DNA of 64,000 bases from Shinella sp032095155 (GTDB lineage: Bacteria > Pseudomonadota > Alphaproteobacteria > Rhizobiales > Rhizobiaceae): assembly GCF_049199905.1 (NCBI RefSeq), contig NZ_JBLZPK010000033.1:1-64000 (forward strand). Direction: 5' to 3'. Positions within the stretch are counted from its first letter, which is position 1, and the number at the start of each line of letters is the position of its first letter. The notes beneath the pieces were generated by a model. It did not search any database. It was not told the origin of the DNA and saw nothing but the letters and a program-made list of their open reading frames with translations. Positions 45,291 through 53,107 of the stretch are shown one piece after another. Position numbers and translations under genes: made by a program.

Positions 45291-46009
45291 TTGGACATTT
45301 CCTTGATGTCTTCCTCGACGACGTCGAGGATCTTGAGCGTCTCGATGCGCGCGGTCTCGGGGTCCTGCGCGGCGATCGCATTGAAGAGCGTGCGGTGGAA
45401 CGGGAAGGAGCGGCGGGCGAAATCCTGCCGATCGAACGGTTCTTCCCAGAAGCGCTCGAAAGCGTCCCGCATCTGTTCGAGAAGCTGCTTGAACAGCGGG
45501 TTGTGCGTGGCGTCGTAGATGGCGAGGTGGAAGGCCAGGTCCTCCGGGCCGGACGTGCCCTTGGCGATATGCACGCGCTCCATCTCGTTGAGCTTTTCCT
45601 CGATGATGACGAGGTCCTCGGCCGTGCGGCGCCGCGCTGCCACCATGTTGGCTTCGCATTCGATGCCGCGGCGAACCTCCAGCGTCTGGAGGAGGATATC
45701 GCGCAGATGCGCCGCATCGAAAGAGAGCGGCATGTGCACGGTCGCCTTGGTGATCGGCTTCAGGAGGTAGGTGCCGCTGCCCTTGCGGCTTTCGATGACG
45801 CCGAGCGCCTGGAAGTGGCGGATCGCCTCGCGGATCGTCGAGCGCCCGACCACCAGCGCCGCCATCAGCTCGCGTTCGGCCGGCAAGCGGTCACCCGCCT
45901 TGAGGCTGGCCCGGTCGATGTAGGAGGCCAACGCCTCCGTCACCTGCCGCGCGCGATCGATCGGCGGCAAAGGCGCGATTTGCGGCCTGCTGCTCGGTTC
46001 TGATGGCAT
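45287..46009 (-). CDS. GntR family regulator (FadR subfamily, FCD domain)
   Basis: A 240-residue regulator with an N-terminal winged helix (IDRASLKAGDRLPAERELMA, VGRSTIREAIRHFQALGVIE) and an FCD ligand domain (TLEVRRGIECEANMVAARRR, FHLAIYDATHNPLFKQLLEQ, FHRTLFNAIAAQDPETARIE). The ATG at 46009 is preferred; GGGGAA lies about 9 bases upstream. A start at 46057 has no ribosome site and overlaps an operator-like sequence. It is the first gene of the operon and probably regulates itself and the transporter. Confidence 0.87.
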   Translation of the reverse strand: MPSEPSSRPQIAPLPPIDRARQVTEALASYIDRASLKAGDRLPAERELMAALVVGRSTIREAIRHFQALGVIESRKGSGTYLLKPITKATVHMPLSFDAAHLRDILLQTLEVRRGIECEANMVAARRRTAEDLVIIEEKLNEMERVHIAKGTSGPEDLAFHLAIYDATHNPLFKQLLEQMRDAFERFWEEPFDRQDFARRSFPFHRTLFNAIAAQDPETARIETLKILDVVEEDIKEMSK

Positions 46010-46045
46010 GACGCCAATTCCCCTGTTTCGTGCCAGCTTCTCAAA

Positions 46046-46089
46046 TTGGTCTGACATCTTAGCATTATGCGGCGCGCTTCCCCTGTCAA
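46046..46089 (-). promoter_or_regulatory. Promoter and candidate GntR operator of the sugar operon
   Basis: On the minus strand a TTGACA lies at 46089-46084; a -10 around 46066-46071 is weak. TTGGTCTGACA at 46046-46056 resembles the perfect TTGTCTGACAA palindrome at 29.3 kb and FCD-type GntR sites. It lies between the promoter and the chosen start, so autoregulation is plausible. Confidence 0.4.
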
Positions 46090-46131
46090 GAGGCTAATCA
46101 TCCGTAAGCAGATCGATCACCCATGAACGAA

Positions 46132-46162
46132 CAAAGGGCCGATCCTTTCGGACCGGCCCTTG
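46132..46162 (-). terminator. Terminator hairpin after the ATP-grasp gene
   Basis: CAAAGGGCCGATCC at 46132-46145 pairs with GGACCGGCCCTTG at 46150-46162, with one bulge and one mismatch. On the minus strand it is followed by TTTGTTCGTTC. It lies 27 bp past the stop codon and separates this gene from the divergent GntR operon promoter. Confidence 0.6.
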
Positions 46163-46188
46163 TTGAAATTCGCGGGGAAAGCGGGAGA

Positions 46189-47127
46189 TCAGGCGACCTT
46201 CGGGATCTCGAAGCCGAGGGTCCATTTGTCGCCGAGCAGCCGATCGTATTCCGGCGGGTCGAACCGCTCGAAGCCGCCGCCCGGATAGAGCGTCAGTTCG
46301 CCGAGCTTGATCCAGCCGTCGGCGGCATAGAGGTCGATCCGCAGGAAATCGAAGCCTTTGCCGATCGTCTGCGCGATGCGCATCATCTCGTCGAAGCGCG
46401 CCGGCTTCGACACCTCACCCGGATAGGGCGTCAGGTAATCGGGATCATGGAACGGCAGGCGCTGCCAATCCGGCGTGTAGTGGCAGGCATAACCCTTGCC
46501 GTCCACGCGCAGGTTGACCTCGACATGCGAGACGACGCCGTCGAAGGTGAAGAAACGGTAATCCCACGGCACGCCGCCATCGACCACCAGCATCGCCTCG
46601 ATCAGGACCTGCGGCTTGACCTGGCTATAGGCCCATTCGCGATTGAAATGCGCGTGATCGAGCGCCAGCCAGCCCTGCACCGGATTGTCTTCGAGCAGCC
46701 GGCTTATGTCCTCCTGCGTGTAGAGGAAGCGGCCCTGTGCGCTGGCATGGGTCGGCTTCACCACGGCCGGCAGCGGCACCGTCGACCAATCGACCGTCGC
46801 AAGGTCGGTTCCGACCCAGTAGGTCGGCGTCACATAGGCGGGGCCGAGCTTTTCCGCGACGAAAGGCTTTACGCCGGCCTTGTCGACCAGCGTGGCGTAG
46901 ATCGGCTTGCGATCGTAAAGTTTGCGCGCCTGCACCTTCTCGCAGAAGGTCTTGGGGCGGCCGATGTCGGGCCACTCGCCCTTGATCGACCAGTATTTAA
47001 GCTTCAGATAAGATTTGTCCGGCAGCGGCGCGATGATGCGCCAGATCAGATGGCGGAACATCTCCTTGAGCGTCCGCTGCTGGTAGCCGGGAACAAGGAA
47101 CGTTTCCTTGCGAACCGGGTTCTCCAT
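46189..47127 (-). CDS. ATP-grasp/TupA-like surface polysaccharide protein
   Basis: A 312-residue protein of the group of ATP-grasp proteins found in polysaccharide clusters (TupA-like). Recognisable segments are GEWPDIGRPKTFCEKVQARK, YATLVDKAGVKPFVAEKLG, PLPAVVKPTHASAQGRFLY, and the C-terminal FDFLRIDLYAADGWIKLGEL with TLYPGGGFERFDPPEYDRLL. The ATG at 47127 has GGGGGC about 8 bases upstream. It is divergent from a flippase, and probably adds an amino acid or small group to a glycan. The reaction is not established. Confidence 0.75.
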   Translation of the reverse strand: MENPVRKETFLVPGYQQRTLKEMFRHLIWRIIAPLPDKSYLKLKYWSIKGEWPDIGRPKTFCEKVQARKLYDRKPIYATLVDKAGVKPFVAEKLGPAYVTPTYWVGTDLATVDWSTVPLPAVVKPTHASAQGRFLYTQEDISRLLEDNPVQGWLALDHAHFNREWAYSQVKPQVLIEAMLVVDGGVPWDYRFFTFDGVVSHVEVNLRVDGKGYACHYTPDWQRLPFHDPDYLTPYPGEVSKPARFDEMMRIAQTIGKGFDFLRIDLYAADGWIKLGELTLYPGGGFERFDPPEYDRLLGDKWTLGFEIPKVA

Positions 47128-47216
47128 GATCGCCCCCAAATACCTTTATTTTGTCATACCTCACCAATGACCGGCTTTATTTAATTCAAAGTTATCTTTT
47201 CGTGGGAAAAGGGCGG

Positions 47217-48725
47217 ATGACCAGCGTTCTCGGCTCCTCCCTGCTCAACCTGGCAGCCACGCTCGTATCGCTGGTTGCGGGTTTCCTCGTCAGCGTCATC
47301 AATGCGCGCGTGCTCGGCCCCGCCGGCTCAGGCCTCGTCGCCTATGCCATGTGGGTCATTGTCTGCACGGCAGCCGTTGCCGATCGCGGCTTTCCGCAGA
47401 TGGTGCTGCGCTATGTCGCCGCCGCGCGCGACAGGGGCGAGGATGCCTGGGCGCCGATCGTGCGCCGTGCCTTTTCGGCCCTGCTGCCCTCCGTCGCCCT
47501 CGCCTTCGTCGCCATGCTGGCCTTCGGCATTTATCATCGGCTTTCGGGCGCACCCGCGCCCTGGATATGGATTGGCGCCAGCCTGCTCTTCCTGGCCTAT
47601 GTGCTGGCCGCCTTTTCGGCGGCAGTTGCGCGTGGACGCGGGCATTTCGGCGAGGTCGCCGCGACCACCGCCGTCGGCAGCCTGTTCCAGGTACCGGTTG
47701 TCTTCGCCGGCGCCGTCTTCGTCGGGCCGGGCGGCGCGCTCATCGGCATGCTGACCCGCTACCTGCCGCAGGTCTTCAGCCTTTCCCACCATCTCGACCG
47801 CCGCACACCCTCCAATCCCGCCGCATTGACACCTGAAATGCACCGCTACCGGCGCAGCATGTGGACGACGGATGCGATCGACATCGTTCTTCTCACACGC
47901 ATCGAATTCCTCATCGTGGGCTATTTCCTCGGCGATGCGGATGTCGGCTATTTCGCCGCCGCCGTCGTCTTCGCAGGGTTGGTCGGCCAGTTGACGCTAC
48001 AGCTTTCGCCGGCCTTCCTCGTCGGCCTCGCCGCACGCACCGCCAGCGACGAAGCCGGCCCGCCCGATGCGCTCTATCACAACAGCCTGCGGCTCACCGC
48101 GCTGTTCGTCATGCCGCTCGGCATTGGCGGCGCAGCTGTTATCTCTGAACTCATTCCCATCGTCTTCGGCGAGGATTTCCGGCCCGCAGCGAGCGCTGCC
48201 GTGCTTTTCATGCTGGCCTCCGTGCCGGCGGGCCTTGCCGTCGTGCCCTGGGCCTATCTTGCGGCGCACGAGCAGGGCGGCCGGCTATTGCGCGTGACAC
48301 TCGTCTCCGCAGCGCTTCTCTTCCTGCTGCTGGTCGTTGTCGTTCCCACCGGCGGCATTCTCGGCGCGGGTGCGGCACGCATCCTTTCGGAAGGCTTGAC
48401 GCTTGGCCTTCTGCTGATGGCCGTCGGCGTCCATGGCGGACCGACGGTTCCCTGGGGCGCCCTTGTCCGTACGCTCGTTGCCGCGAGCACCTGCGGCGCC
48501 GCTGCTTTCGCAACGACGATCCTGCTGCCGGGTCTCATCGGCCTGCCGGTCGCCGTCATGCTGGGTGCACTCGTCTATGCTGGCGCGGCCCGGCTGCTCG
48601 GCCTGATCACCGCCGACGAGGCCGATCGGATCGTCGGCATGATCGAAGGGAAAGTGCCGGGACGATTGCGCCCGCTAGCCCGGCGCCTCGTCGGCCTCAT
48701 CGCCGCAACGCCTGCGTCCAGCTGA
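47217..48725 (+). CDS. Polysaccharide flippase (Wzx/MATE-like)
   Basis: An inner-membrane protein of 502 residues with about 12-14 helices, beginning SSLLNLAATLVSLVAGFLVS and VINARVLGPAGSGLVAYAMW, the usual start of Wzx-type oligosaccharide flippases. The ATG at 47217 has AAAGGGCGG directly upstream; the longer frame upstream begins in the AT-rich promoter region. It faces the ATP-grasp gene and converges with a glycosyltransferase. Probably moves a lipid-linked exopolysaccharide or O-antigen unit across the membrane. Confidence 0.87.
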   Translation: MTSVLGSSLLNLAATLVSLVAGFLVSVINARVLGPAGSGLVAYAMWVIVCTAAVADRGFPQMVLRYVAAARDRGEDAWAPIVRRAFSALLPSVALAFVAMLAFGIYHRLSGAPAPWIWIGASLLFLAYVLAAFSAAVARGRGHFGEVAATTAVGSLFQVPVVFAGAVFVGPGGALIGMLTRYLPQVFSLSHHLDRRTPSNPAALTPEMHRYRRSMWTTDAIDIVLLTRIEFLIVGYFLGDADVGYFAAAVVFAGLVGQLTLQLSPAFLVGLAARTASDEAGPPDALYHNSLRLTALFVMPLGIGGAAVISELIPIVFGEDFRPAASAAVLFMLASVPAGLAVVPWAYLAAHEQGGRLLRVTLVSAALLFLLLVVVVPTGGILGAGAARILSEGLTLGLLLMAVGVHGGPTVPWGALVRTLVAASTCGAAAFATTILLPGLIGLPVAVMLGALVYAGAARLLGLITADEADRIVGMIEGKVPGRLRPLARRLVGLIAATPASS

Positions 48726-48731
48726 TCCTTT

Positions 48732-49907
48732 TCAGGCAAAAACCGTGGTGAGCGTCTGCCGAGCCACGTCATCCCAGGTCAGGATGCCATCACGATAGGC
48801 TTCGCGGTGCGGCAAGACGAGGGCTGCATTGACAATCGCGCGCCAATCGTTCTCACTCTCGAGCGAATAGGTGATCTCGTTGCCGCGCGAAACGGGGATG
48901 ATGTCGGGCAGAAGGACCGGCAGGCGGCAATAGCCGTATTGCAGGAGCTTGAGGCTCGATTCGGCGAGATAGACTTCGCTGCTGTTCACCCGGTAGGGCG
49001 CCAGGCCGATATCGGCATGGCGGATATAGGCGGCCAGCGTCTCGAACGACTGTTCGCCATGCACGCGGATATTGACCGGCGCATCGCCGCGCCAGCGGAT
49101 GCCGAAGAGATGGAAGGTGACGTCAGGCGCAGCAGCCGCCATCGCCTCGACGGAAACCTGATCGAACAGCATGTCGCCCACCGCGACCGCATTACGGCTG
49201 CCCTCGGGATAGGGCGAGACCTCGGCGCGGTCGAACACGCCGCCTTCGATGCCCTGCGGCACGAAATGCACCTTGCCGCCGGGCGGCAACATCTCGCCCA
49301 GCCGGCGCGAGGGCACGCAGACGCTGTCGAAAAGCCCGATACCCCGCGCCTCGACCTCCCGCAGATAGGGTGCCGCCCCGACGCTCCGCAGAAGGTCGCG
49401 GCAGAAGTACAGAAGCTTGGCCCGCGGATTCAGTCGGCGCACGACATCCAGGAAAACGATGGGTGTGCCGCTTTCGATCACGACGAGATCGGCGGCTTCT
49501 ATCCTGTCTCTTACGAAGGCGGGAAAGTGACGGCCGTAAAGCGCGAAGAACGGCTTTACCAGCACATTGACCAGTGGCCTTGCCGTGCTGAAAGCATGAA
49601 GCGGCGGCAGATAGGCCCCGGCGAAGAGATGGGGCTCGATCTCAGCGTAACGGTTGCCCTGCTCTCGGCGTAACGCTTCGTAGCGATCCTTTTGCTTGAA
49701 GCGGCTCAGCGCGCTGTGACCGACCGTGGTGAAGAACACGTCATTACCGGCCGCCGCCCAGCGGCGCGCCACGAAATGGATGCTCGCTTTCCGAAACCCT
49801 TCCAGGAAGACGTGCGACGACAGGATGACAATCTTCTTGCCATCCGGGATCGGCTTCCCCGAGATCGACGTTTCGCGGTCGATGGAAAATGAGCGGCTGT
49901 GGTCCAT
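48732..49907 (-). CDS. GumK-like glycosyltransferase
   Basis: A 391-residue GT-B-type glycosyltransferase. The start SSHVFLEGFRKASIHFVARR, followed by AGNDVFFTTVGHSALSRFK, resembles GT70/GumK enzymes that add glucuronic acid to exopolysaccharide units. The donor-side blocks VKVHFVPQGIEGG-like segment (residues about 215-228), PDVTFHLFGIRWRGD and YIRHADIGLAPYRVN, then ESSLKLLQYGYCRLPVLLPD, fit. It converges with the flippase gene (stops 6 bp apart). Sugar and acceptor are inferred. Confidence 0.78.
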   Translation of the reverse strand: MDHSRSFSIDRETSISGKPIPDGKKIVILSSHVFLEGFRKASIHFVARRWAAAGNDVFFTTVGHSALSRFKQKDRYEALRREQGNRYAEIEPHLFAGAYLPPLHAFSTARPLVNVLVKPFFALYGRHFPAFVRDRIEAADLVVIESGTPIVFLDVVRRLNPRAKLLYFCRDLLRSVGAAPYLREVEARGIGLFDSVCVPSRRLGEMLPPGGKVHFVPQGIEGGVFDRAEVSPYPEGSRNAVAVGDMLFDQVSVEAMAAAAPDVTFHLFGIRWRGDAPVNIRVHGEQSFETLAAYIRHADIGLAPYRVNSSEVYLAESSLKLLQYGYCRLPVLLPDIIPVSRGNEITYSLESENDWRAIVNAALVLPHREAYRDGILTWDDVARQTLTTVFA

Positions 49908-49986
49908 GGCGAAAAGTTATACGCGATAGCCTTAACATTGCTGGAATAACGCCGGCAACTTTTTGTGCACTATCGGGTCAATCTGC

Positions 49987-50376
49987 CTAGCTGGCCGTGC
50001 CGTCCTCGATCGTTGCTTGCGCCGGCGCTTCGCCCGGAACATCCGGATTTCCTTCGGCCCGGTCCCTGTGCAGGGTCGCGCGGGCCAGCAGCATCAGCGT
50101 CACCGGCGTCGTGACGGTCACGAAGATGCCGATCAAAATCTCGTGAACGACAGGCCTTGTCGAAAGTACCGTGAAGAAGATCATCGAGGCCATGACGATG
50201 CCGCCGGTGCCCCAGCTGGTGCCGAGCGTCGGCGCGTGGATGCGCTCATAGAAGGTCGGCAGGCGCACGAATCCGATCGTGCCGATCAGCGTCAGGCCGG
50301 CGCCGATGACGAGGAAAAAGGCGACGGCAAGGGCCGCCCAGGACGGCAGGTCGGCGGCGTGTTCGATGCTGCTCAT
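49987..50376 (-). CDS. phaG: Mrp/Pha cation:proton antiporter subunit G
   Basis: Small membrane subunit of 129 residues of the multi-subunit Mrp antiporter. It has about three helices and the MnhG pattern GAGLTLIGTIGFVRLPTFYE followed by RIHAPTLGTSWGTGG. It overlaps phaF by 4 bp and is the last gene of the operon. The whole complex exchanges Na+ or K+ for protons and supports alkaline or salt tolerance. Confidence 0.9.
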   Translation of the reverse strand: MSSIEHAADLPSWAALAVAFFLVIGAGLTLIGTIGFVRLPTFYERIHAPTLGTSWGTGGIVMASMIFFTVLSTRPVVHEILIGIFVTVTTPVTLMLLARATLHRDRAEGNPDVPGEAPAQATIEDGTAS

Positions 50377-50654
50377 TCGATCACTTCCCCGCGCATCAGG
50401 AATTTGGCGAGCGCCACCGTGGCGACGAAGCCGAGCATGCCGATGACCAGCGATGCCTCGAAATAGATGATCTTGCCGGTGCGGATGCCGAAGACCATCA
50501 GAAGCAGCATCGAATTCACATAGAGCGTGTCGAGCGCGAGAACGCGGTCCTGCGCACGGGGGCCGCGCGCCATACGCAAGGCCGCAAGCGCCATCGCGAT
50601 GACGAGGCAGACTTGCGCAAACACCATCGACCAGGAGAGGATCGTGTGGCTCAT
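50373..50654 (-). CDS. phaF: Mrp/Pha cation:proton antiporter subunit F
   Basis: A 93-residue membrane subunit with three helices. MnhF features: VIAMALAALRMARGPRAQDR, VLALDTLYVNSMLLLMVFGI and EASLVIGMLGFVATVALAKF. It overlaps phaE and phaG by 4 bp on each side. Confidence 0.9.
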   Translation of the reverse strand: MSHTILSWSMVFAQVCLVIAMALAALRMARGPRAQDRVLALDTLYVNSMLLLMVFGIRTGKIIYFEASLVIGMLGFVATVALAKFLMRGEVIE

Positions 50655-51127
50655 TCGAAAATCTCCATCAGCAGCGCTTCATAGCGGCCCTTGATCAGGA
50701 CCTGCCATTCCGCTTCGTCGACCAGGTCGAGCACGTGGATCAGCACGGTCCGGCTCAGCGAATTGTATTCCAGCCAGGCGGTGCCCGGCGTGCTTGTGAC
50801 CACGACCGCCAGCACGGCCAATGCCGTCGGGTCCTGCAGGTCGAGCGGCACGGTGATGAAGCCGGACCGGAAACGCCGCCCGCGCCCCGCGACCAGGATC
50901 GAGGCGACGGCAATGTTGGAGCGCACGATATCGTAAAGTACGATGCCGACGAGTTTCGGCAGCAGATACCATTTCGGCATGCGCGGTTTTGCGGGCCGGA
51001 GCGCCGCCATGCCCCAGGAGGCGAAGACCGCGACCACGCTGCCGAGAATGAGGTGCCCGAAGGTAAAACCGTTGAGGGCGAGCCACATGAGGACGAGCGA
51101 GGCGCTGAGCAGCGGATAGGGCAGCAT
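50651..51127 (-). CDS. phaE: Mrp/Pha cation:proton antiporter subunit E
   Basis: A 158-residue membrane subunit. It begins MLPYPLLSASLVLMWLALNG and carries the MnhE pattern RSNIAVASILVAGRGRRFRS, GFITVPLDLQDPTALAVLA and TPGTAWLEYNSLSRTVLIHV. The ATG at 51127 is chosen as it begins at the hydrophobic segment and follows the phaD stop directly; an upstream frame is a shadow of phaD. Confidence 0.88.
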   Translation of the reverse strand: MLPYPLLSASLVLMWLALNGFTFGHLILGSVVAVFASWGMAALRPAKPRMPKWYLLPKLVGIVLYDIVRSNIAVASILVAGRGRRFRSGFITVPLDLQDPTALAVLAVVVTSTPGTAWLEYNSLSRTVLIHVLDLVDEAEWQVLIKGRYEALLMEIFE

Positions 51128-51128
51128 G

Positions 51129-52772
51129 TCAGATCCCTCCCCCGCCATCCGGCCCGCTCGCCTCGGCGACACCGGCCCGGCGCGCATTGATCACCGCATT
51201 GATATAGGTGCCGGGCTGCTGAAGATTACGCACGGTCTCTTCCATGTAGTGCATCGCCGGACCGGCCTTGATGGCGAGCGTCAGGGTCAGCGCGATCAGC
51301 AGCATGACCGGCGCCATTTCCATGACAAGCACCCGCGGCACCGTTCCTTCCATCGAGGCCCAGAAGGTGCGGATGCCGGCACGGGTCATCGAGATCAGCG
51401 CGGCAAGGCCCGAGAGGATGAGCAGACCGACAATCCACCAGACGGAGGCCGGAACCGGCTGGTCCGCGCTGACGCCCATGCCGATCATGCCCGTCAGCAT
51501 GGCGAATTTCGCAACGAAACCGGAAAGCGGCGGCAGGCCGGACAGGAGGATGCCGCAGGCGGCAAAGCAGGTGCCGAGCACGGCGATCGTTCCCGGCATG
51601 GTCACGCCGATCTCGACCTCCTGCTCCTCCTCGTCCGCATCGCCATAGGCTTCCATGGTGACCGCGAGAACCGAAGCGCCGGCATCCTGCCCGCGTTCGA
51701 CGAGTTCGATAAGCATGAAGAAGGCGCCGATCGTCAGCGTGGAACTGACCATGTAGAACAGCGCGCCGGCCGTGACCTCGCCATTGCTGAGGCCGAGCAC
51801 CGCCAGAAGCGTGCCGGAGGAGACGAGCACCGAATAACTCGCCAAACGGCCAAGCGCCTGGGAGGCGAGTACGCCGATCGTGCCGAAGGCGATGGTCGCC
51901 ATGCCGCCATAGAGCAGCACATTGAGGCCGAGGCCGGCGGATTCACCTTGCCCGAAGACGAGCAGCGAGAGGCGCAGGATCACGTAGATGCCGACCTTGC
52001 TCATGATGGCGAAGATGCCGGCGACCGGGGCGACAGCCGCGCTATAGGCCCCGGGCAGCCAGAAGTTCAGCGGCCACATACCGGCCTTGATGAGGAAGAC
52101 GACACCGAGAATGGCCGCCCCCGCTTCGAGCAACATGCGCCGCTCGCCCTCGATTTCGCCGATGCGCAGCGCAAGGTCGGCCATGTTGAGCGTACCGGCC
52201 GACCCGTAGATCGCGCTGACGCCGATCAGGAAGCAGAGTGCGGCGGCAAGGTTGACGGCGATGTATTGCAGGCCCGCCTTGACGCGCATCGGGCCGGAAC
52301 CGTGCATAAGAAGTCCATAGGAGGCGGCGAGCATCACCTCGAAGAAGACGAAGAGATTGAAGAGGTCGCCCGTCAGGAAGGCGCCGTTGAGCCCCATCAG
52401 CAGGAACTGGAACAGCGAGTGGAAATGCGCACCGGCGGCGTGCCAGCGGGCAAGTGCGAAGACCAGCGCGGGAATGGCGAGGATCGACGCGAGCACCAGC
52501 ATCAGCGCCGAGAGCCGGTCGACGATCAGCACGATGCCGAAGGGGGCCGGCCAGTTGCCGAGGAGATAGACGCCGTCGAAAGCCCCCTCGCCGCCCCCGC
52601 CATTCGCCAGCCGGAAGAGGTTGATGGCGATGGCGGCGAGCGCCAGGGCCGAGACGACGCTGATCATGGCTTTGACGACACGCTGGCGCTCGTCGAAGAA
52701 CAGGAGAAGCGCGCCCGCGATCAGCGGAATGACGATCGGCGCGATGATGAGATGTTGCTGCCAGCCGCTCAT
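51129..52772 (-). CDS. phaD: Mrp/Pha cation:proton antiporter subunit D
   Basis: A 547-residue membrane subunit of the complex I-like antiporter family, with about 14 helices. Visible are GPMRVKAGLQYIAVNLAAAL, LLEAGAAILGVVFLIKAGMW followed by PLNFWLPGAYSAAVAPVAGI (proton-channel core with Lys), and LGRLASYSVLVSSGTLLAVL. It overlaps phaC by 4 bp. It should not be mistaken for NuoN or NuoM: no nuo genes are nearby, and the neighbours are Mrp subunits. Confidence 0.9.
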   Translation of the reverse strand: MSGWQQHLIIAPIVIPLIAGALLLFFDERQRVVKAMISVVSALALAAIAINLFRLANGGGGEGAFDGVYLLGNWPAPFGIVLIVDRLSALMLVLASILAIPALVFALARWHAAGAHFHSLFQFLLMGLNGAFLTGDLFNLFVFFEVMLAASYGLLMHGSGPMRVKAGLQYIAVNLAAALCFLIGVSAIYGSAGTLNMADLALRIGEIEGERRMLLEAGAAILGVVFLIKAGMWPLNFWLPGAYSAAVAPVAGIFAIMSKVGIYVILRLSLLVFGQGESAGLGLNVLLYGGMATIAFGTIGVLASQALGRLASYSVLVSSGTLLAVLGLSNGEVTAGALFYMVSSTLTIGAFFMLIELVERGQDAGASVLAVTMEAYGDADEEEQEVEIGVTMPGTIAVLGTCFAACGILLSGLPPLSGFVAKFAMLTGMIGMGVSADQPVPASVWWIVGLLILSGLAALISMTRAGIRTFWASMEGTVPRVLVMEMAPVMLLIALTLTLAIKAGPAMHYMEETVRNLQQPGTYINAVINARRAGVAEASGPDGGGGI

Positions 52773-53107
52773 TTCGGCTGCTCCCTGCCGTCGACATGGT
52801 CGGTGCCGGTGAGCCCGCGGGCGGCGAGCAGAACGACGAGGAACAGCGCCGTCGTCGCAAAGCCGATGACGATCGCCGTCAGCACCAGCGCCTGCGGCAC
52901 GGGGTCCGTCAAAGTCGAGACATCGACGCCTTCACCGAGCAGCGGTGCGGCGTTGGATTTCACGCCGCCGACGCCGAAAATGAAGAGATTGACGGCATAG
53001 GAGAGCAGCGACAGGCCGATGATGACCTGATAGGTGCGCGGGCGCAGGATCAGCCAGACGCCCGAGCCGGTCATGATGCCGATACCGATTGCGAGAACGA
53101 GTTCCAT
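52769..53107 (-). CDS. phaC: Mrp/Pha cation:proton antiporter subunit C
   Basis: A 112-residue membrane subunit similar to NuoK, with three helices. It shows MELVLAIGIGIMTGSGVWLI, YQVIIGLSLLSYAVNLFIFG, and DPVPQALVLTAIVIGFATTA, the MnhC hallmark. The ATG at 53107 shares its last base with the phaAB stop. Confidence 0.9.
   Translation of the reverse strand: MELVLAIGIGIMTGSGVWLILRPRTYQVIIGLSLLSYAVNLFIFGVGGVKSNAAPLLGEGVDVSTLTDPVPQALVLTAIVIGFATTALFLVVLLAARGLTGTDHVDGREQPK

Noticed and set aside
51126..53000. Open frame of 624 codons on the plus strand
   Set aside because: It is antisense to the phaCDE genes, whose helices and motifs are clear.
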